Assembly (NCBI RefSeq): GCF_026191915.1
Contig: NZ_JAIMBY010000002.1
Coordinates: forward strand, 186,001-250,000
Reading direction: 5' to 3'
From: Acidiphilium sp. PA
GTDB lineage: Bacteria; Pseudomonadota; Alphaproteobacteria; Acetobacterales; Acetobacteraceae
Length of the DNA stretch: 64,000 nucleotides
Shown: positions 17,724-27,296 of the stretch, one piece after another
Position numbering within the stretch: position 1 is the first letter of the stretch
How the letters are laid out: each line of letters begins with the position of its first letter
The notes under the pieces: generated by a model
What the model was told of the DNA's origin: nothing
Database searches by the model: none
What the model saw: only the letters and a program-made list of their open reading frames with translations
Program-made: the position numbers and the translations under genes

Positions 17724-19526
17724 TCAGGCCAGTTGCATTCCCTGATGCGCCAGCAGATCGCGATACGGCCCCGGCCGCGCCGCCAGGGCGTCCGGCGCGC
17801 CTTGATCGACGATCCGTCCCTGTTCCATCACCACGATCCGGTCGAAATCCTTCACCGTCGACAGCCGATGCGCCACGGCAATCACCGTCCGCCCGTGCGC
17901 CAGCCGGGTCAGCGCCTCCTGCACCGATTTTTCGGATTCCGAATCCAGCGCCGAGGTCGCTTCATCCAGCAACAGGATCGGTGAGTCGCATAAAAACGCC
18001 CGCGCGATCGCGATGCGCTGGCGCTGGCCGCCCGACAATTTCATCCCCCGCTCGCCCACCATGGTGTTGAACCGATCGGGCAGCTTGCGAATGAAGCTCA
18101 TGCATTCCGCCGCCTCGGCGGCCGCGCGCACCTCGGCATCCGTGGCGGATGGCTTGCCGTAGCGGATATTCTCCAGCACCGAGCGGTGAAACAACTGCAC
18201 ATCCTGCGACACCACCGCAATCGCCCCGGCCAGTCTGGCCTGGGTGCGGGTGGATATATCCTCGCCATCGATCAGGATCTGCCCTTCCGGCAGGTCGAAC
18301 TGGCGTTGCAGCAAGGCCAGCAGCGTGGTTTTACCCGACCCCGAACGCCCGACCAGCCCGATTTTCTCGCCCGGCTGGATGTCGAGTGAAAAATCCCGCA
18401 GCAGCACGTCGCTGTCTGGATAGGCGAATTCGATATGCCGGAAACTGATCGCCCCGCGCCGTACTTCGAGCGGCGGCGCATCGGGATCGTCCACCATGTC
18501 ATGCGGCACCAGCAGCGCCTTCAGCGCATCGGTCAGCCGTGCGAAATCCTGCACCATCTCGACCAGGGCGACCGCCAGATCGCGCGTGCCGTGCAACACG
18601 GTAAAGCCCAGCGTAGTCACCAGCACCACATCGCCGGGCGAAACCCGCCCCAGCACCCATAAATGCAGCGTCCAGGCGAGCAGGGCGGAGGTCAGGCCGG
18701 CGGTGCACACTGCATGAAAGATCCGTAGTTTTTCGAGATAGCGCAGACTCTCCTGGCGCGCATCCATCTCGTTGCCCAGCCGGCCGGCAAACCGCCGCCG
18801 CTCGCGCCGCAACGCGCCGAAGGCGCGGACCACGCCGACGTTGTTGATCACATCGACCAGCTCGCCATCGACCGATGCGGCTTTGACCGCGTAATCCTTG
18901 TGCAGATCCTCGCCCCCTTCGGCCATCCGCTTGAGGATCAGCCCCAGTACCAGCGCCACCACCACCACGGTGAGCCCCATGATGGCATTGACCGAAATGA
19001 GCAGCACCATGGCACCGCCCACCGCAAACAACGGGGGCAGCACGTTCCAGAAGGTCAGGCTCTCGATTCGGAACACCGCATTGCCGGTCGCGGAAATCCG
19101 CCCCGCCAGCATCCCGGGCCGCCGCTCCGCGAAATACCCGTGCGAATGGCCGAGCATATGGTTGAACAGCCGGCGCCGGATGTCGCCGGTCACCACCACG
19201 AACGCCCGCGCCGCGACCCACCCGCCGACGCGCCAGGCCAGATTATCCGCCGCGATCAGTCCCGCCAGCAGCCCGAATGCCAGCCAGACCTCATCCACAC
19301 GATGGGCTGCAAGCACATTGACCATGTTCTTGACGGCATATTGCGAGCCGATCGAGCAGCCCACCGCGACCATGACCGAGAACAGTACCACCATATGCGA
19401 CCAGAACCGCCGCCGTGCCGCACCCAGAATAAAGCGGAGCGCGCTTTGCTGTTCGAGCGGCCGCTCCCTCACCATCATATCGCGTCGCCGAAGTGCCAAA
19501 ACCCGCCTCGATGCCATGGATCCCAT
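17724..19526 (-). CDS. ABC transporter, fused permease and ATPase (exporter type)
   Basis: A 600-residue half-transporter. Six membrane spans fill the first ~330 residues, with charged coupling segments. The ATPase domain then shows Walker A VGRSGSGKTTLL, the Q-loop VSQDVQLF, the signature LSGGQRQRIAIARAFL, Walker B ILLLDEATSALD and the switch His in AVAHRLSTV. It would act as a homodimer that exports a lipid or drug-like substrate; MsbA-type lipid export is one possibility but cannot be told from the sequence. The best start among several Met codons is uncertain (19526, or 19475 MMVRERP). Confidence 0.92.
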   Translation of the reverse strand: MGSMASRRVLALRRRDMMVRERPLEQQSALRFILGAARRRFWSHMVVLFSVMVAVGCSIGSQYAVKNMVNVLAAHRVDEVWLAFGLLAGLIAADNLAWRVGGWVAARAFVVVTGDIRRRLFNHMLGHSHGYFAERRPGMLAGRISATGNAVFRIESLTFWNVLPPLFAVGGAMVLLISVNAIMGLTVVVVALVLGLILKRMAEGGEDLHKDYAVKAASVDGELVDVINNVGVVRAFGALRRERRRFAGRLGNEMDARQESLRYLEKLRIFHAVCTAGLTSALLAWTLHLWVLGRVSPGDVVLVTTLGFTVLHGTRDLAVALVEMVQDFARLTDALKALLVPHDMVDDPDAPPLEVRRGAISFRHIEFAYPDSDVLLRDFSLDIQPGEKIGLVGRSGSGKTTLLALLQRQFDLPEGQILIDGEDISTRTQARLAGAIAVVSQDVQLFHRSVLENIRYGKPSATDAEVRAAAEAAECMSFIRKLPDRFNTMVGERGMKLSGGQRQRIAIARAFLCDSPILLLDEATSALDSESEKSVQEALTRLAHGRTVIAVAHRLSTVKDFDRIVVMEQGRIVDQGAPDALAARPGPYRDLLAHQGMQLA

Positions 19527-19611
19527 GGGCCAGATTGGCCCCGCAACCGTGGCAATTTTAGGCAGGCGGGAGGAAAACCACAGGAATTGACGATAATTTA
19601 ATCCGTTTCGA

Positions 19612-21300
19612 TCAGTCTGACCTCAATGCCTTTGCCACTTCCGCGACCGATGCCTCCAGCGCGCCCGGCGCGAACGGCGAGATCAACCCCGCCGACGCCA
19701 CTAGTTCCAGAAACGGCGCTGACCCGCCACGCCGGCACAGCGCGATGTAATCCGCGAGCGCCACCGCGTAATTCTTGCGCGACCGTGTCCAGAACTGCAG
19801 GGCGCAGCACTGCGCCAGCGCATAATCGATCATGTAGAACGGCATCAGATATAAATGCAGCACCTGCTGCCACGACCCACCATCCGCACCATTGGCCAGA
19901 TCGCCGTAATCGCGCCACGGCAGGTAGTGCCGTTCGAGCTTCCGCCACACCGCGCGGCGCTCAGCCGGCGTCATATCCGGGTTCGCATAGACCTCGTGCT
20001 GGAAATGATCGAGGCACGCGCCGTGCGGCAGAAACGTCAACGCGCCGATCAGGTGCATCTGGCGGTAGCGCGCTGCGGCATCTGTCCCGACCAGCAACTC
20101 GGCATGCGGATAGGCGAAAAATTCAAAACTCATCGAATGTATCTCGGCTGTTTCGCTCCCCGGCCAGAGATCATCGACGCTGGGCAGCGCCCGGCTGGAA
20201 AAATACTGAAACGCATGGCCCATCTCGTGCGTCAGCACGTCGATATCACCGCTGGTTCCCACGAAATTGGCAAAAATGAACGGCATGCCGACCGTATCGA
20301 AACTGGTGCAGAACCCGCCGTTGCCCTTGGCGGGCCGGTTCTTCAGATCGAGAAACCCACCCTGGTTCATCGCCTCATAAAACCGGGCAATCTCCGGGTC
20401 CATCCGATCATACATCGCCTGACCGGCCGCAACCAACTCATCATGCCCGCCCAGCGGCGTCGGGTTGCCGAGCGGATCGACGATGCGTTCGTCCCAGGCG
20501 AATACCTTGTCCCAGCCGAAAATCGTACGCCGCCGTTCCATAATCTGTGCGACCAGCGGCGTCACATGCGTCGCAATCGCGTCGCGATACCGGGCGACCT
20601 CATCGGGTCCGTAATCCAGCCGGCGCATCCGCTTGTAGGCGAGCGGAATGAAACTTTCATAGCCGAGTTTGCGTGCGATCCCGTGGCGCAACTTCACCAG
20701 CTCGTCATAAATCTGGTCCAGTTCCGCGGCATTCTCCCCGAAGAACGCATCGATCTTCTGTTCGGCCTCATGGCGCAGCGCACGATCGATATGCTCCCGG
20801 TACGGTGCCATCCCCTCGTAATTCACCGTTCTGCCATCGATCTCGATCTGCACCGAGGCGGTCAGTTCGGTGTAGCGCGCGGCGAGCTTGGCCTCCTGCT
20901 CCAGATCGGCCTCGATCTCCGGGCGGAAAATCCCGATGTCGAGGTCCCACAACGCGACCGCATTGGCACCCACCGCATGCACGATCGCGGTCCGGTCGTC
21001 ATGGTCGAGCATGCGCCGTTTGAATGCGGTTTCATGGTTCTGCGCCGCCGGCAGCAATTCATCCCGATAATCGAGCGCCGCCTTCGCCCCGGCATCGTCG
21101 GTATTCTGCTGAAACCGCAGTTCGACGAGGGCTCCCCACGTCCCGATCTCGCGCCGCAACCGATCGAACCGCGCCGCCGCCTCGGCAATCTCGCCATCGT
21201 CGAACAGCGCGTTGATCGCGGCGTAATCGCGCGCGAGGCTCGCACGGTCCGGCGTCGGGGCAGTGATATCGGCAAAACGGATATTGGGTTCGTTGTCCAT
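19612..21300 (-). CDS. M3-family metallopeptidase (oligoendopeptidase F type)
   Basis: A 562-residue zinc peptidase. The HExGH zinc motif is LTHEMGHAFQYFSSR, and the downstream third-ligand Glu lies in GSETAEIHSMSFEFF. The N-terminal half is helical, as in the M3B subfamily of oligoendopeptidase F and its relatives. There is no signal peptide, so it should act in the cytoplasm on short peptides. It lies between the ABC exporter and mutL with short gaps and appears independent of them. Confidence 0.92.
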   Translation of the reverse strand: MDNEPNIRFADITAPTPDRASLARDYAAINALFDDGEIAEAAARFDRLRREIGTWGALVELRFQQNTDDAGAKAALDYRDELLPAAQNHETAFKRRMLDHDDRTAIVHAVGANAVALWDLDIGIFRPEIEADLEQEAKLAARYTELTASVQIEIDGRTVNYEGMAPYREHIDRALRHEAEQKIDAFFGENAAELDQIYDELVKLRHGIARKLGYESFIPLAYKRMRRLDYGPDEVARYRDAIATHVTPLVAQIMERRRTIFGWDKVFAWDERIVDPLGNPTPLGGHDELVAAGQAMYDRMDPEIARFYEAMNQGGFLDLKNRPAKGNGGFCTSFDTVGMPFIFANFVGTSGDIDVLTHEMGHAFQYFSSRALPSVDDLWPGSETAEIHSMSFEFFAYPHAELLVGTDAAARYRQMHLIGALTFLPHGACLDHFQHEVYANPDMTPAERRAVWRKLERHYLPWRDYGDLANGADGGSWQQVLHLYLMPFYMIDYALAQCCALQFWTRSRKNYAVALADYIALCRRGGSAPFLELVASAGLISPFAPGALEASVAEVAKALRSD

Positions 21301-21340
21301 CCCTGATCAAACCAAGTTCGGCGCCGCCGCGCAATCCCGC

Positions 21341-23077
21341 CTAGCCGGCCCGCCCGAACATCCGCTCCAGATCGCCGCGCGTCAGTTTCAGCACGGTCGG
21401 GCGCCCGTGCGGACAGGTCTGCGACAGCGGCGTGGCCTCCATCGCGCGCAGCAGCGCCGCCATTTCCTCGAATCCCAGGCGCCGACCGGCGCGGATCGAA
21501 CGGTGGCACGCGATGCGGATGAGCATCGCGTCGAGCCGCCCTTCCAGCGGGCCCGCGGTTCCTGTATCGGCGAGTGCATCGGCGATATCGCGCACCAGCG
21601 CCCGCGGATCGGCATTGCCCAAAGCGGCCGGAATCGCGCGGATCAGCACCGCCCCGGCGCCGAATCCCTCGAGCAGCACGCCGAGTTGCGCGAGCGATCC
21701 GGCACTGGCCATCAGCCGCGCGGCATCGTCATCCGCCATATCGAGCGGCACCGGCGACAACAATCCCTGGCTTGCAATCCCGCCGGCATCGCGCTCGGCG
21801 CGCAGCCGCAATTCGGTCAACCGCTCATGCGCGGCGTGCTGGTCGATCAGCACCAGCGACCCATCGGCGATCTGCGACAAAATATACGTGTCGAATACCT
21901 GGGCGATCGGCGTGCCGAGCGGAAACGCGCCGACCGGCTCCGCCGGTGCCGCCCGCCGCAGGCTCGGCGGCAGATCGAACGCGAGCGCCGTCTCCGCCTC
22001 CGCAAAGCCGCGCGCCGTCGCACCGGCCGGTGCTGGATAGCTCCAACTTGCCCGCCCGCCGCCGCCCAGGCGCAGCGCCGGGGCGGCGGCGACCCCGGCC
22101 GGCGTCGCCAGATGACGCTGCACCGCGCCGATCAACAGGCTGCGCACCGCATCCGGCGCTGCAAACCGCAATTCGGATTTCGCCGGATGCACATTGACAT
22201 CGAGTTGCTCGGGCGGAATGTCGAGCCAGAGTGCCGCCAGCGGATGCCGCCCGGCCGGGATCAGATCGCGATACGCCACCCGCAGCGCCATTCGCAGCAG
22301 CGGGTCGCGCACCGGCCGCGCATTGACCATCATGTGCTGATGCCGCGCCGTCGCCCGCGTCACGCTGGCGGGCGAGACGAAGCCGCTGATCGTGATATCC
22401 TCGCGCGTCGCCGCCAGCGCGACCAGCGCCTCGGCGTCACCGCGCCCGTACAATGCCGCGACCCGCGCCCGCCGATTCTGCGCGGGCACGTCGAAACTGG
22501 TGGTCCCATCGATGCTCAGCGCGAACGCGACATCCGCCGCCGCCAGCGCCAGATGCCGCACCGCATCGGCGCAGGCGGCGGTTTCCGATGCCACCGAGCG
22601 CAGGAATTTCCGCCGCGCCGGCGTGGCATAGAACAGATCTTCCACGATCGCGCTGGTGCCGAACGGAGCCGCCACCGGCACGATCTCGCTCACCGCGCCG
22701 CCCGCCACCACAATTTGGGCCGCCGCATCCTGGCCGCGCGGCCGCGACACCAGCGTCAGCCGCGCCGCCGCCCCGATCGAAGGCAGCGCCTCGCCGCGAA
22801 ACCCGAGGGTCGCGATCCGCACCAGCGCCTCATCGGACAGTTTGGAGGTGGCGTGCCGGGTGATTGCAAGCGCCAGTTCCGCTTCGGGGATGCCGCTGCC
22901 ATCGTCGGTGACCTCGATCCGCGCGATGCCGCCGCCGTCGATCCGCACGGCAATCCGCCGCGCGCCGGCATCCAGCGCGTTCTCGACCAGTTCCTTGACC
23001 GCGGCGGCCGGCCGTTCGATCACTTCGCCGGCAGCGATTCGGTTGATGGTGGCGGGGGCTAGGAGTCGGATCGGCAT
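21341..23077 (-). CDS. mutL: DNA mismatch repair protein MutL
   Basis: Start chosen at 23077 (MPIRLLAPATINRIAAGEVI), giving 578 residues; further upstream codons overlap the divergent SDR gene. The GHKL ATPase motifs are ELVENALDAGARRIAV, DDGSGIPEAEL and GFRGEALPSIGA. The C-terminal dimerisation domain carries DQHAAHER. The endonuclease motif DQHAX2EX4E is nearly complete, but its final Glu is one residue early (HERLTEL), so nicking activity is not certain. MutL links MutS to strand processing. It converges with the M3 peptidase gene's upstream flank and is divergent from the SDR gene. Confidence 0.95.
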   Translation of the reverse strand: MPIRLLAPATINRIAAGEVIERPAAAVKELVENALDAGARRIAVRIDGGGIARIEVTDDGSGIPEAELALAITRHATSKLSDEALVRIATLGFRGEALPSIGAAARLTLVSRPRGQDAAAQIVVAGGAVSEIVPVAAPFGTSAIVEDLFYATPARRKFLRSVASETAACADAVRHLALAAADVAFALSIDGTTSFDVPAQNRRARVAALYGRGDAEALVALAATREDITISGFVSPASVTRATARHQHMMVNARPVRDPLLRMALRVAYRDLIPAGRHPLAALWLDIPPEQLDVNVHPAKSELRFAAPDAVRSLLIGAVQRHLATPAGVAAAPALRLGGGGRASWSYPAPAGATARGFAEAETALAFDLPPSLRRAAPAEPVGAFPLGTPIAQVFDTYILSQIADGSLVLIDQHAAHERLTELRLRAERDAGGIASQGLLSPVPLDMADDDAARLMASAGSLAQLGVLLEGFGAGAVLIRAIPAALGNADPRALVRDIADALADTGTAGPLEGRLDAMLIRIACHRSIRAGRRLGFEEMAALLRAMEATPLSQTCPHGRPTVLKLTRGDLERMFGRAG

Positions 23078-23131
23078 GCGACCATGTAAAGCCGTTGGGT
23101 TAACGATGTCCAAACCACAGGGAGTCCGCCG

Positions 23132-23980
23132 ATGCGCATGAGGGTAAACGGCAAGGTTGCGGTGCTCACCGGCGCCGCCAGCGGAATCGGCGCCGCTCTT
23201 GCCCTGGCGCTGGCGGCGCGCGGCGCCGATCTTGCGCTGATCGACCGCGATGCCGAAGGTCTCGCGCGTATCGCGGAACGCGCACGGCTGTTCGGCGCCA
23301 GCGTATCCACCCATGTTGCCGATCTGGCCGACGCCGCCGCCATCGCGGCATTGCCGGACGCGATTGCCGCCAGCCACGCGGCACCCGCCCTGCTGATCAA
23401 CAATGCCGGTGTCGCGCTGGTCGGCTCGTTCGAACAGATGGACGAGGCAGAATTCGCCTGGCTGATGGACATCAATTTCTGGGCGGCGGTGCGGCTGACG
23501 CGCGCCATGCTGCCGGTCCTGCGCAAGGGGGACGCCGGCCCCCGGCGGATCGTGTTTCTCTCATCGGTGTTCGGCCTCGTCGGGCCGCCCTGGCAGGCGG
23601 CCTATGCCGCCTCGAAATTCGCCATCCGCGGCTTTGGCGAATCGCTGCGCCATGAACTGGCCGATACCAGGATCGGCGTCACGATCGTGCATCCTGGCGG
23701 CATCCGTACCAACATCGCCCGCGCCGCCCGGCTCGCCGCGCGGATCGATCCGGCCGTCGCCGCCGCCGGTGTCAAGGCGTTCGAGATCTCGCTCAAGACA
23801 CCACCCGAGACCGCCGCGCGTGTCATTCTCGATGGGGTGGAACGGGGCGCGCCGCGCGTGCTGATCGGCGCGGATGCCTACACGATCGACACGCTGAGCC
23901 GCCTGATGCCCGTGCGCGCCTGGAGCGTGATCCAGCGCCGGCTTGCCAGGCCGCAAGATCTGGTAACCGCCAAACCGTGA
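23132..23980 (+). CDS. Short-chain dehydrogenase/reductase
   Basis: A 282-residue Rossmann enzyme. The cofactor loop TGAASGIGAALALAL is at residues ~14-28, LLINNAGVALVG follows, the catalytic Ser is in FLSSVFGL, and the YAASK pair is present. VHPGGIRTNIAR occupies the usual post-active-site position. The C-terminal ~60 residues include an arginine-rich tail (MPVRAWSVIQRRLARP). A GGGAG-like ribosome site supports the start. It is followed 32 nt later by an esterase gene, so a two-gene operon is likely. The substrate is unknown. Confidence 0.88.
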   Translation: MRMRVNGKVAVLTGAASGIGAALALALAARGADLALIDRDAEGLARIAERARLFGASVSTHVADLADAAAIAALPDAIAASHAAPALLINNAGVALVGSFEQMDEAEFAWLMDINFWAAVRLTRAMLPVLRKGDAGPRRIVFLSSVFGLVGPPWQAAYAASKFAIRGFGESLRHELADTRIGVTIVHPGGIRTNIARAARLAARIDPAVAAAGVKAFEISLKTPPETAARVILDGVERGAPRVLIGADAYTIDTLSRLMPVRAWSVIQRRLARPQDLVTAKP

Positions 23981-24012
23981 TACCGTCACGCCGTTGACCT
24001 CAAGGAGTCGCT

Positions 24013-24903
24013 ATGGCCAGTCTTGCCGCCCATCTGCTCAATCCGGTCCTGCGCTATCAGGTCAAGCGCAAGCTCTCCGGCACCGCCGATCCTGAAACCG
24101 TCCGCCGCGCCTTCAAATCGCCGATGCCGGTGCCGCGCGGCGTGCTCTACACCGAGGCATTGGTTGGCGGTGTGCCGGGCGAGTGGGTCGAACCGGCCGT
24201 GGGGGCCCGCCCGGCGATGACGGTGCTTTACCTGCACGGCGGCGCCTATCTGGTCTGTTCGGCCGAGACCCATCGCCCGATCACCGGCGCGCTCGCGCGG
24301 CGTGGCGTTCGCGTGTTCGCCGCTAATTATCGGCTCGCCCCCGAACACCGCTACCCCGCCGCGGTCGATGACGGTCTGGCCGCCTATCGCGGCCTGCTCG
24401 AGCAGGGGGTGATGCCGCAACGCCTCGCGATCGCGGGGGATTCCGCCGGCGGCGGCCTGGCGCTCGCCGTGCTGCTCGCAGCCAAGGAAGCGGGCCTGCC
24501 GATGCCGGCGCGCGCCGTCCTATTCTCGCCCTGGACCGATCTGGCCGGCACCGGCGCCAGCGCGATCGAGAACGAGGGGCGCGATCCGATGATCATCGGC
24601 AGCAAAATCGCCGAGGGGGCGAAACTGTACCTCGGCGAGGCCGATCCCCGCACGCCGCACGCCTCGCCGCTGTATGGCGACCTTGCCGGCTTGCCGCCGC
24701 TGATGATCCACGTCGGCGCCAACGAGGTCCTGCGCGACGACAGCGTGCGGCTGGACGAAAAGGCGCGCGCCGCGGGCGTGGTGAGCCTGCTGCGCATCTG
24801 GCCGGTGGTGGCGCATGTCTGGCCGATGTTCCATAGTTTCGTCCCGGAAGGCCGACAGACGCTCGACGACAGCGCCGCCTTCATCCGCGGTGCGGCGCGC
24901 TAG
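24013..24903 (+). CDS. Alpha/beta hydrolase, hormone-sensitive-lipase-type esterase
   Basis: A 296-residue serine hydrolase with an AAGGAG ribosome site 6 nt before the start. The oxyanion motif HGGAYLV is at residues 75-81, the nucleophile Ser144 is in AGDSAGGGL, an acid residue is near GANEVLRDDS, and the His is in VVAHVWPMF. This is the bacterial HSL (family IV) layout, which hydrolyses short- to medium-chain esters. It follows the SDR gene by 32 nt and converges with the MFS gene. Confidence 0.9.
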   Translation: MASLAAHLLNPVLRYQVKRKLSGTADPETVRRAFKSPMPVPRGVLYTEALVGGVPGEWVEPAVGARPAMTVLYLHGGAYLVCSAETHRPITGALARRGVRVFAANYRLAPEHRYPAAVDDGLAAYRGLLEQGVMPQRLAIAGDSAGGGLALAVLLAAKEAGLPMPARAVLFSPWTDLAGTGASAIENEGRDPMIIGSKIAEGAKLYLGEADPRTPHASPLYGDLAGLPPLMIHVGANEVLRDDSVRLDEKARAAGVVSLLRIWPVVAHVWPMFHSFVPEGRQTLDDSAAFIRGAAR

Positions 24904-24931
24904 CGCTCAAGCCGCGCGGCGGCGGTCGGGG

Positions 24932-26143
24932 TCAGGCGAAGGCCGCGCGCCGCCGGCGGATTTCGTTCAGAATGAAATAGCTCAGCGCGAGGGCAGGGGC
25001 CGCCGCGCCGACCAGGGCGACCAGCGGCCAGCCGCCGTGGATCAGCAGGGCACTCGCCACCGCCGAGCCCGTCGCGCCGCCGACGAAGAACGCCGCCATG
25101 TAGGCACCGTTCAATCGCGCCCGCAGCTCCGGCGCCAGCGCATAGATCGCGCGCTGGCCGAGCACGTTGTTTGCCTGCACGCCGAAATCGAGCGCGACGC
25201 CCGCCAGCGCCAGCAGCACCACGCTATGCAGCGCCGCCGCCAACGCCGAAACCCCGAATGAGACCAGCACGAGAGCGAGCGAGACCGCGCTGCTCACCCT
25301 GCCATGGCCCGCGTCGGCCAGCCGCCCGGCCAGCGGCGCTGAAATCGCGCCGGCGGCACCGACCAGCGCGAACACCGCGATGCCGAATTGCGTGTAGTGG
25401 AACTGCTCGGTCAGATAGATCGGCACCGCCGTCCAATACAGGCTGAACACGCCGAACGCCGCGCATTGATAGGCCGCACGCCGCCGCAGCGTCGGCTCGG
25501 TCGCGTACAGTTTGAACATGCTCAGAATGAGCGAAAAATAGCCCGCTTCGGCCTTGGGGGCTACGCGCGGCAAGTGCCGGCGCAGCACCAGAAACAGCGC
25601 GGCCATGCCCAGCGCCGAGAGGCCGAACACCGCGCGCCAGCCCACCGCATAAGCGATCAGGCTCGCCACCGGCCGCGCCAGCAGAATGCCGAACACCAGG
25701 CCGCCCATCACGTTGCCCACCACCCGGCCGCGCGTGGCATCCGGCGTCAGGGTCGCGATCATCGGCACCAATATCTGCACCGCACTCGAACACAGGCCGA
25801 TCAGCAGGGCGGCGGCCAGAAAAACCGGCCAGGCCCACGCGGCGGTGGCGAGCGTGAGGGCGATGACCGACCCGCCGATCAACCGGGTGCTGAGCGCGCG
25901 GTTCTCGACCAGATCGCCCAGCGGCACCAACAGCAGTAACCCGCACGCATAGCCGAGCTGGGTGAAGGTCACCAATAGGCTCGCGATCGATTTGGGCAGA
26001 TGCAGCGCGGGCGCGATCAGCCCGACCAGGGGCTGAGCATAATATAAATTGGCCACCACCGCACCGGCCGCGACGGCATACAGGGTGATCAGGCCGGTGG
26101 ATGGTGCGGTCGCGTCGGCCGATGCGTTCGTGGCGTGGGGCAT
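24932..26143 (-). CDS. Major facilitator superfamily transporter (AraJ/YbcL-like efflux type)
   Basis: A 403-residue membrane protein with about 12 predicted spans. The N-terminal half contains YYAQPLVGLIAPALHLP and LLLVPLGDLVENR, the family's loop-2 type motif. MATLTPDATRGRVVGN-like and PLAGRLADAGHGRVSS segments mark the inter-domain regions. This resembles proton-driven sugar or drug efflux carriers of the DHA1 branch. The substrate cannot be inferred. About 70 bp separate it from the DUF3035 lipoprotein. Confidence 0.87.
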   Translation of the reverse strand: MPHATNASADATAPSTGLITLYAVAAGAVVANLYYAQPLVGLIAPALHLPKSIASLLVTFTQLGYACGLLLLVPLGDLVENRALSTRLIGGSVIALTLATAAWAWPVFLAAALLIGLCSSAVQILVPMIATLTPDATRGRVVGNVMGGLVFGILLARPVASLIAYAVGWRAVFGLSALGMAALFLVLRRHLPRVAPKAEAGYFSLILSMFKLYATEPTLRRRAAYQCAAFGVFSLYWTAVPIYLTEQFHYTQFGIAVFALVGAAGAISAPLAGRLADAGHGRVSSAVSLALVLVSFGVSALAAALHSVVLLALAGVALDFGVQANNVLGQRAIYALAPELRARLNGAYMAAFFVGGATGSAVASALLIHGGWPLVALVGAAAPALALSYFILNEIRRRRAAFA

Positions 26144-26211
26144 GCCACCCGATATGCAAGTTGTTCAGCCGCGCGCAACCGGCACGCCGGCAAGGCTCAC
26201 ATGCGGGTGGG

Positions 26212-26790
26212 TCAGAAAATGTTGAGAATCCGCCCGATGAGACCTTTGGATGGTGTGGCACTCTGCTGCGGCGTGGCGCCCGACGTCACCGGTGCGCCGA
26301 GCGCCGCATTTTCCTGCAGGCGACGCTGCTCGGCGGAGGCGTTGACCACCTGGTTGCCCTGCGTGCCGCCGCCGAGTGACATCAGCGAGGACACGAAACC
26401 CGGGCTGCGGCTTTCAAGCTCGGCCTGGTGATTGACGATCGTGCGTATCCCGGCCGGCGGCGGCGGACCGGCCTCCTGCAACAGGGCCTGCTGGCCGGGG
26501 CCCATGCTGGTATCGCCGTTGGCGAGCGCGGTCTGGGGCGAGAGCACGTCCTCGGCCTGCTGCGAGGCGGAGACCTGCTGCGGCCGGGGTGCGCCAGGCT
26601 GCGGCGTGGGCAGCGCGAGATCCGGCGGCATCGACAGCGGTGCCTCGGTCGCGACATCGTAGGCATCGGGCGGGGTGACCTCGAGCCCGAAGGTTTTCGA
26701 GGCATCGCTGCACCCGGCGAGCGCCAGTGTCGCGATGGCGGAGATGGCGGCAAGGGTCAACGGCGCGGCCGATTTGCGTGTGCGGATCAT
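26212..26790 (-). CDS. DUF3035-family lipoprotein
   Basis: A 192-residue predicted lipoprotein. The signal peptide ends in lipobox LAGC (Cys at about residue 26). The next segment FGLEVTPPDAYDV, then a Pro-rich PDLALPTPQPGAPRPQ, is the conserved core of DUF3035. The remainder is Gln/Pro-rich and low in complexity. Members occur in alphaproteobacteria directly after lspA, the gene for the peptidase that processes lipoproteins, as here (ATGA overlap). The function is unknown; an outer-membrane assembly role has been suggested for the family but is not supported by this sequence. Confidence 0.8.
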   Translation of the reverse strand: MIRTRKSAAPLTLAAISAIATLALAGCSDASKTFGLEVTPPDAYDVATEAPLSMPPDLALPTPQPGAPRPQQVSASQQAEDVLSPQTALANGDTSMGPGQQALLQEAGPPPPAGIRTIVNHQAELESRSPGFVSSLMSLGGGTQGNQVVNASAEQRRLQENAALGAPVTSGATPQQSATPSKGLIGRILNIF

Positions 26791-27296
26791 GACGCCTCCT
26801 TATCGCCGCGCGCCCGTGCGGGCAAGGGAGCGGCGGGGTCACGGCGGCGCATCGAGTCGAGAATCAACGTCCCGACACCGCAGACGATCGCGGCATCCGC
26901 CACGTTGAATACATACCAGTGATACGCGCCGATATGCGCATCGATGAAATCGACCACCGCGCCGTACTGCACCCGCGAAATAATATTGCCGATCGCGCCG
27001 CCGATGATCGCACCCACCGCCAGCGTCGTCGTCAGATGGTCCGCCCGCCACAGCCAGACCGCCAGCGCGATGACCGCGACCGCGGCCACCATGATGAGCA
27101 GCAGCGTGGCGTTATCGCCCGCCAGAATGCCGAATGTGACGCCGTGGTTCCATACCATCGCGAAATTCAGCACCGGCAGGATCCGCACGATGCCGCGCTG
27201 CGGCAGGTCGAGCCCGTACAGCACCCAGTATTTCGACGCCTGGTCGGCCAGCAGGACGACCAGCGCCATCAGCACACCGGCAAGGCGACGGTTCAT
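26787..27296 (-). CDS. lspA: Lipoprotein signal peptidase (signal peptidase II)
   Basis: Start set at 27296 because that Met begins the first membrane span and forms an ATGA overlap with the ileS stop; this gives 169 residues. There are four predicted spans. The catalytic aspartates lie in GAVVDFIDAHIG and in FNVADAAIVCG. It removes signal peptides from prolipoproteins after lipid attachment in the inner membrane. The co-translated order ileS-lspA-DUF3035 lipoprotein is conserved in many alphaproteobacteria. Confidence 0.95.
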   Translation of the reverse strand: MNRRLAGVLMALVVLLADQASKYWVLYGLDLPQRGIVRILPVLNFAMVWNHGVTFGILAGDNATLLLIMVAAVAVIALAVWLWRADHLTTTLAVGAIIGGAIGNIISRVQYGAVVDFIDAHIGAYHWYVFNVADAAIVCGVGTLILDSMRRRDPAAPLPARARGDKEAS

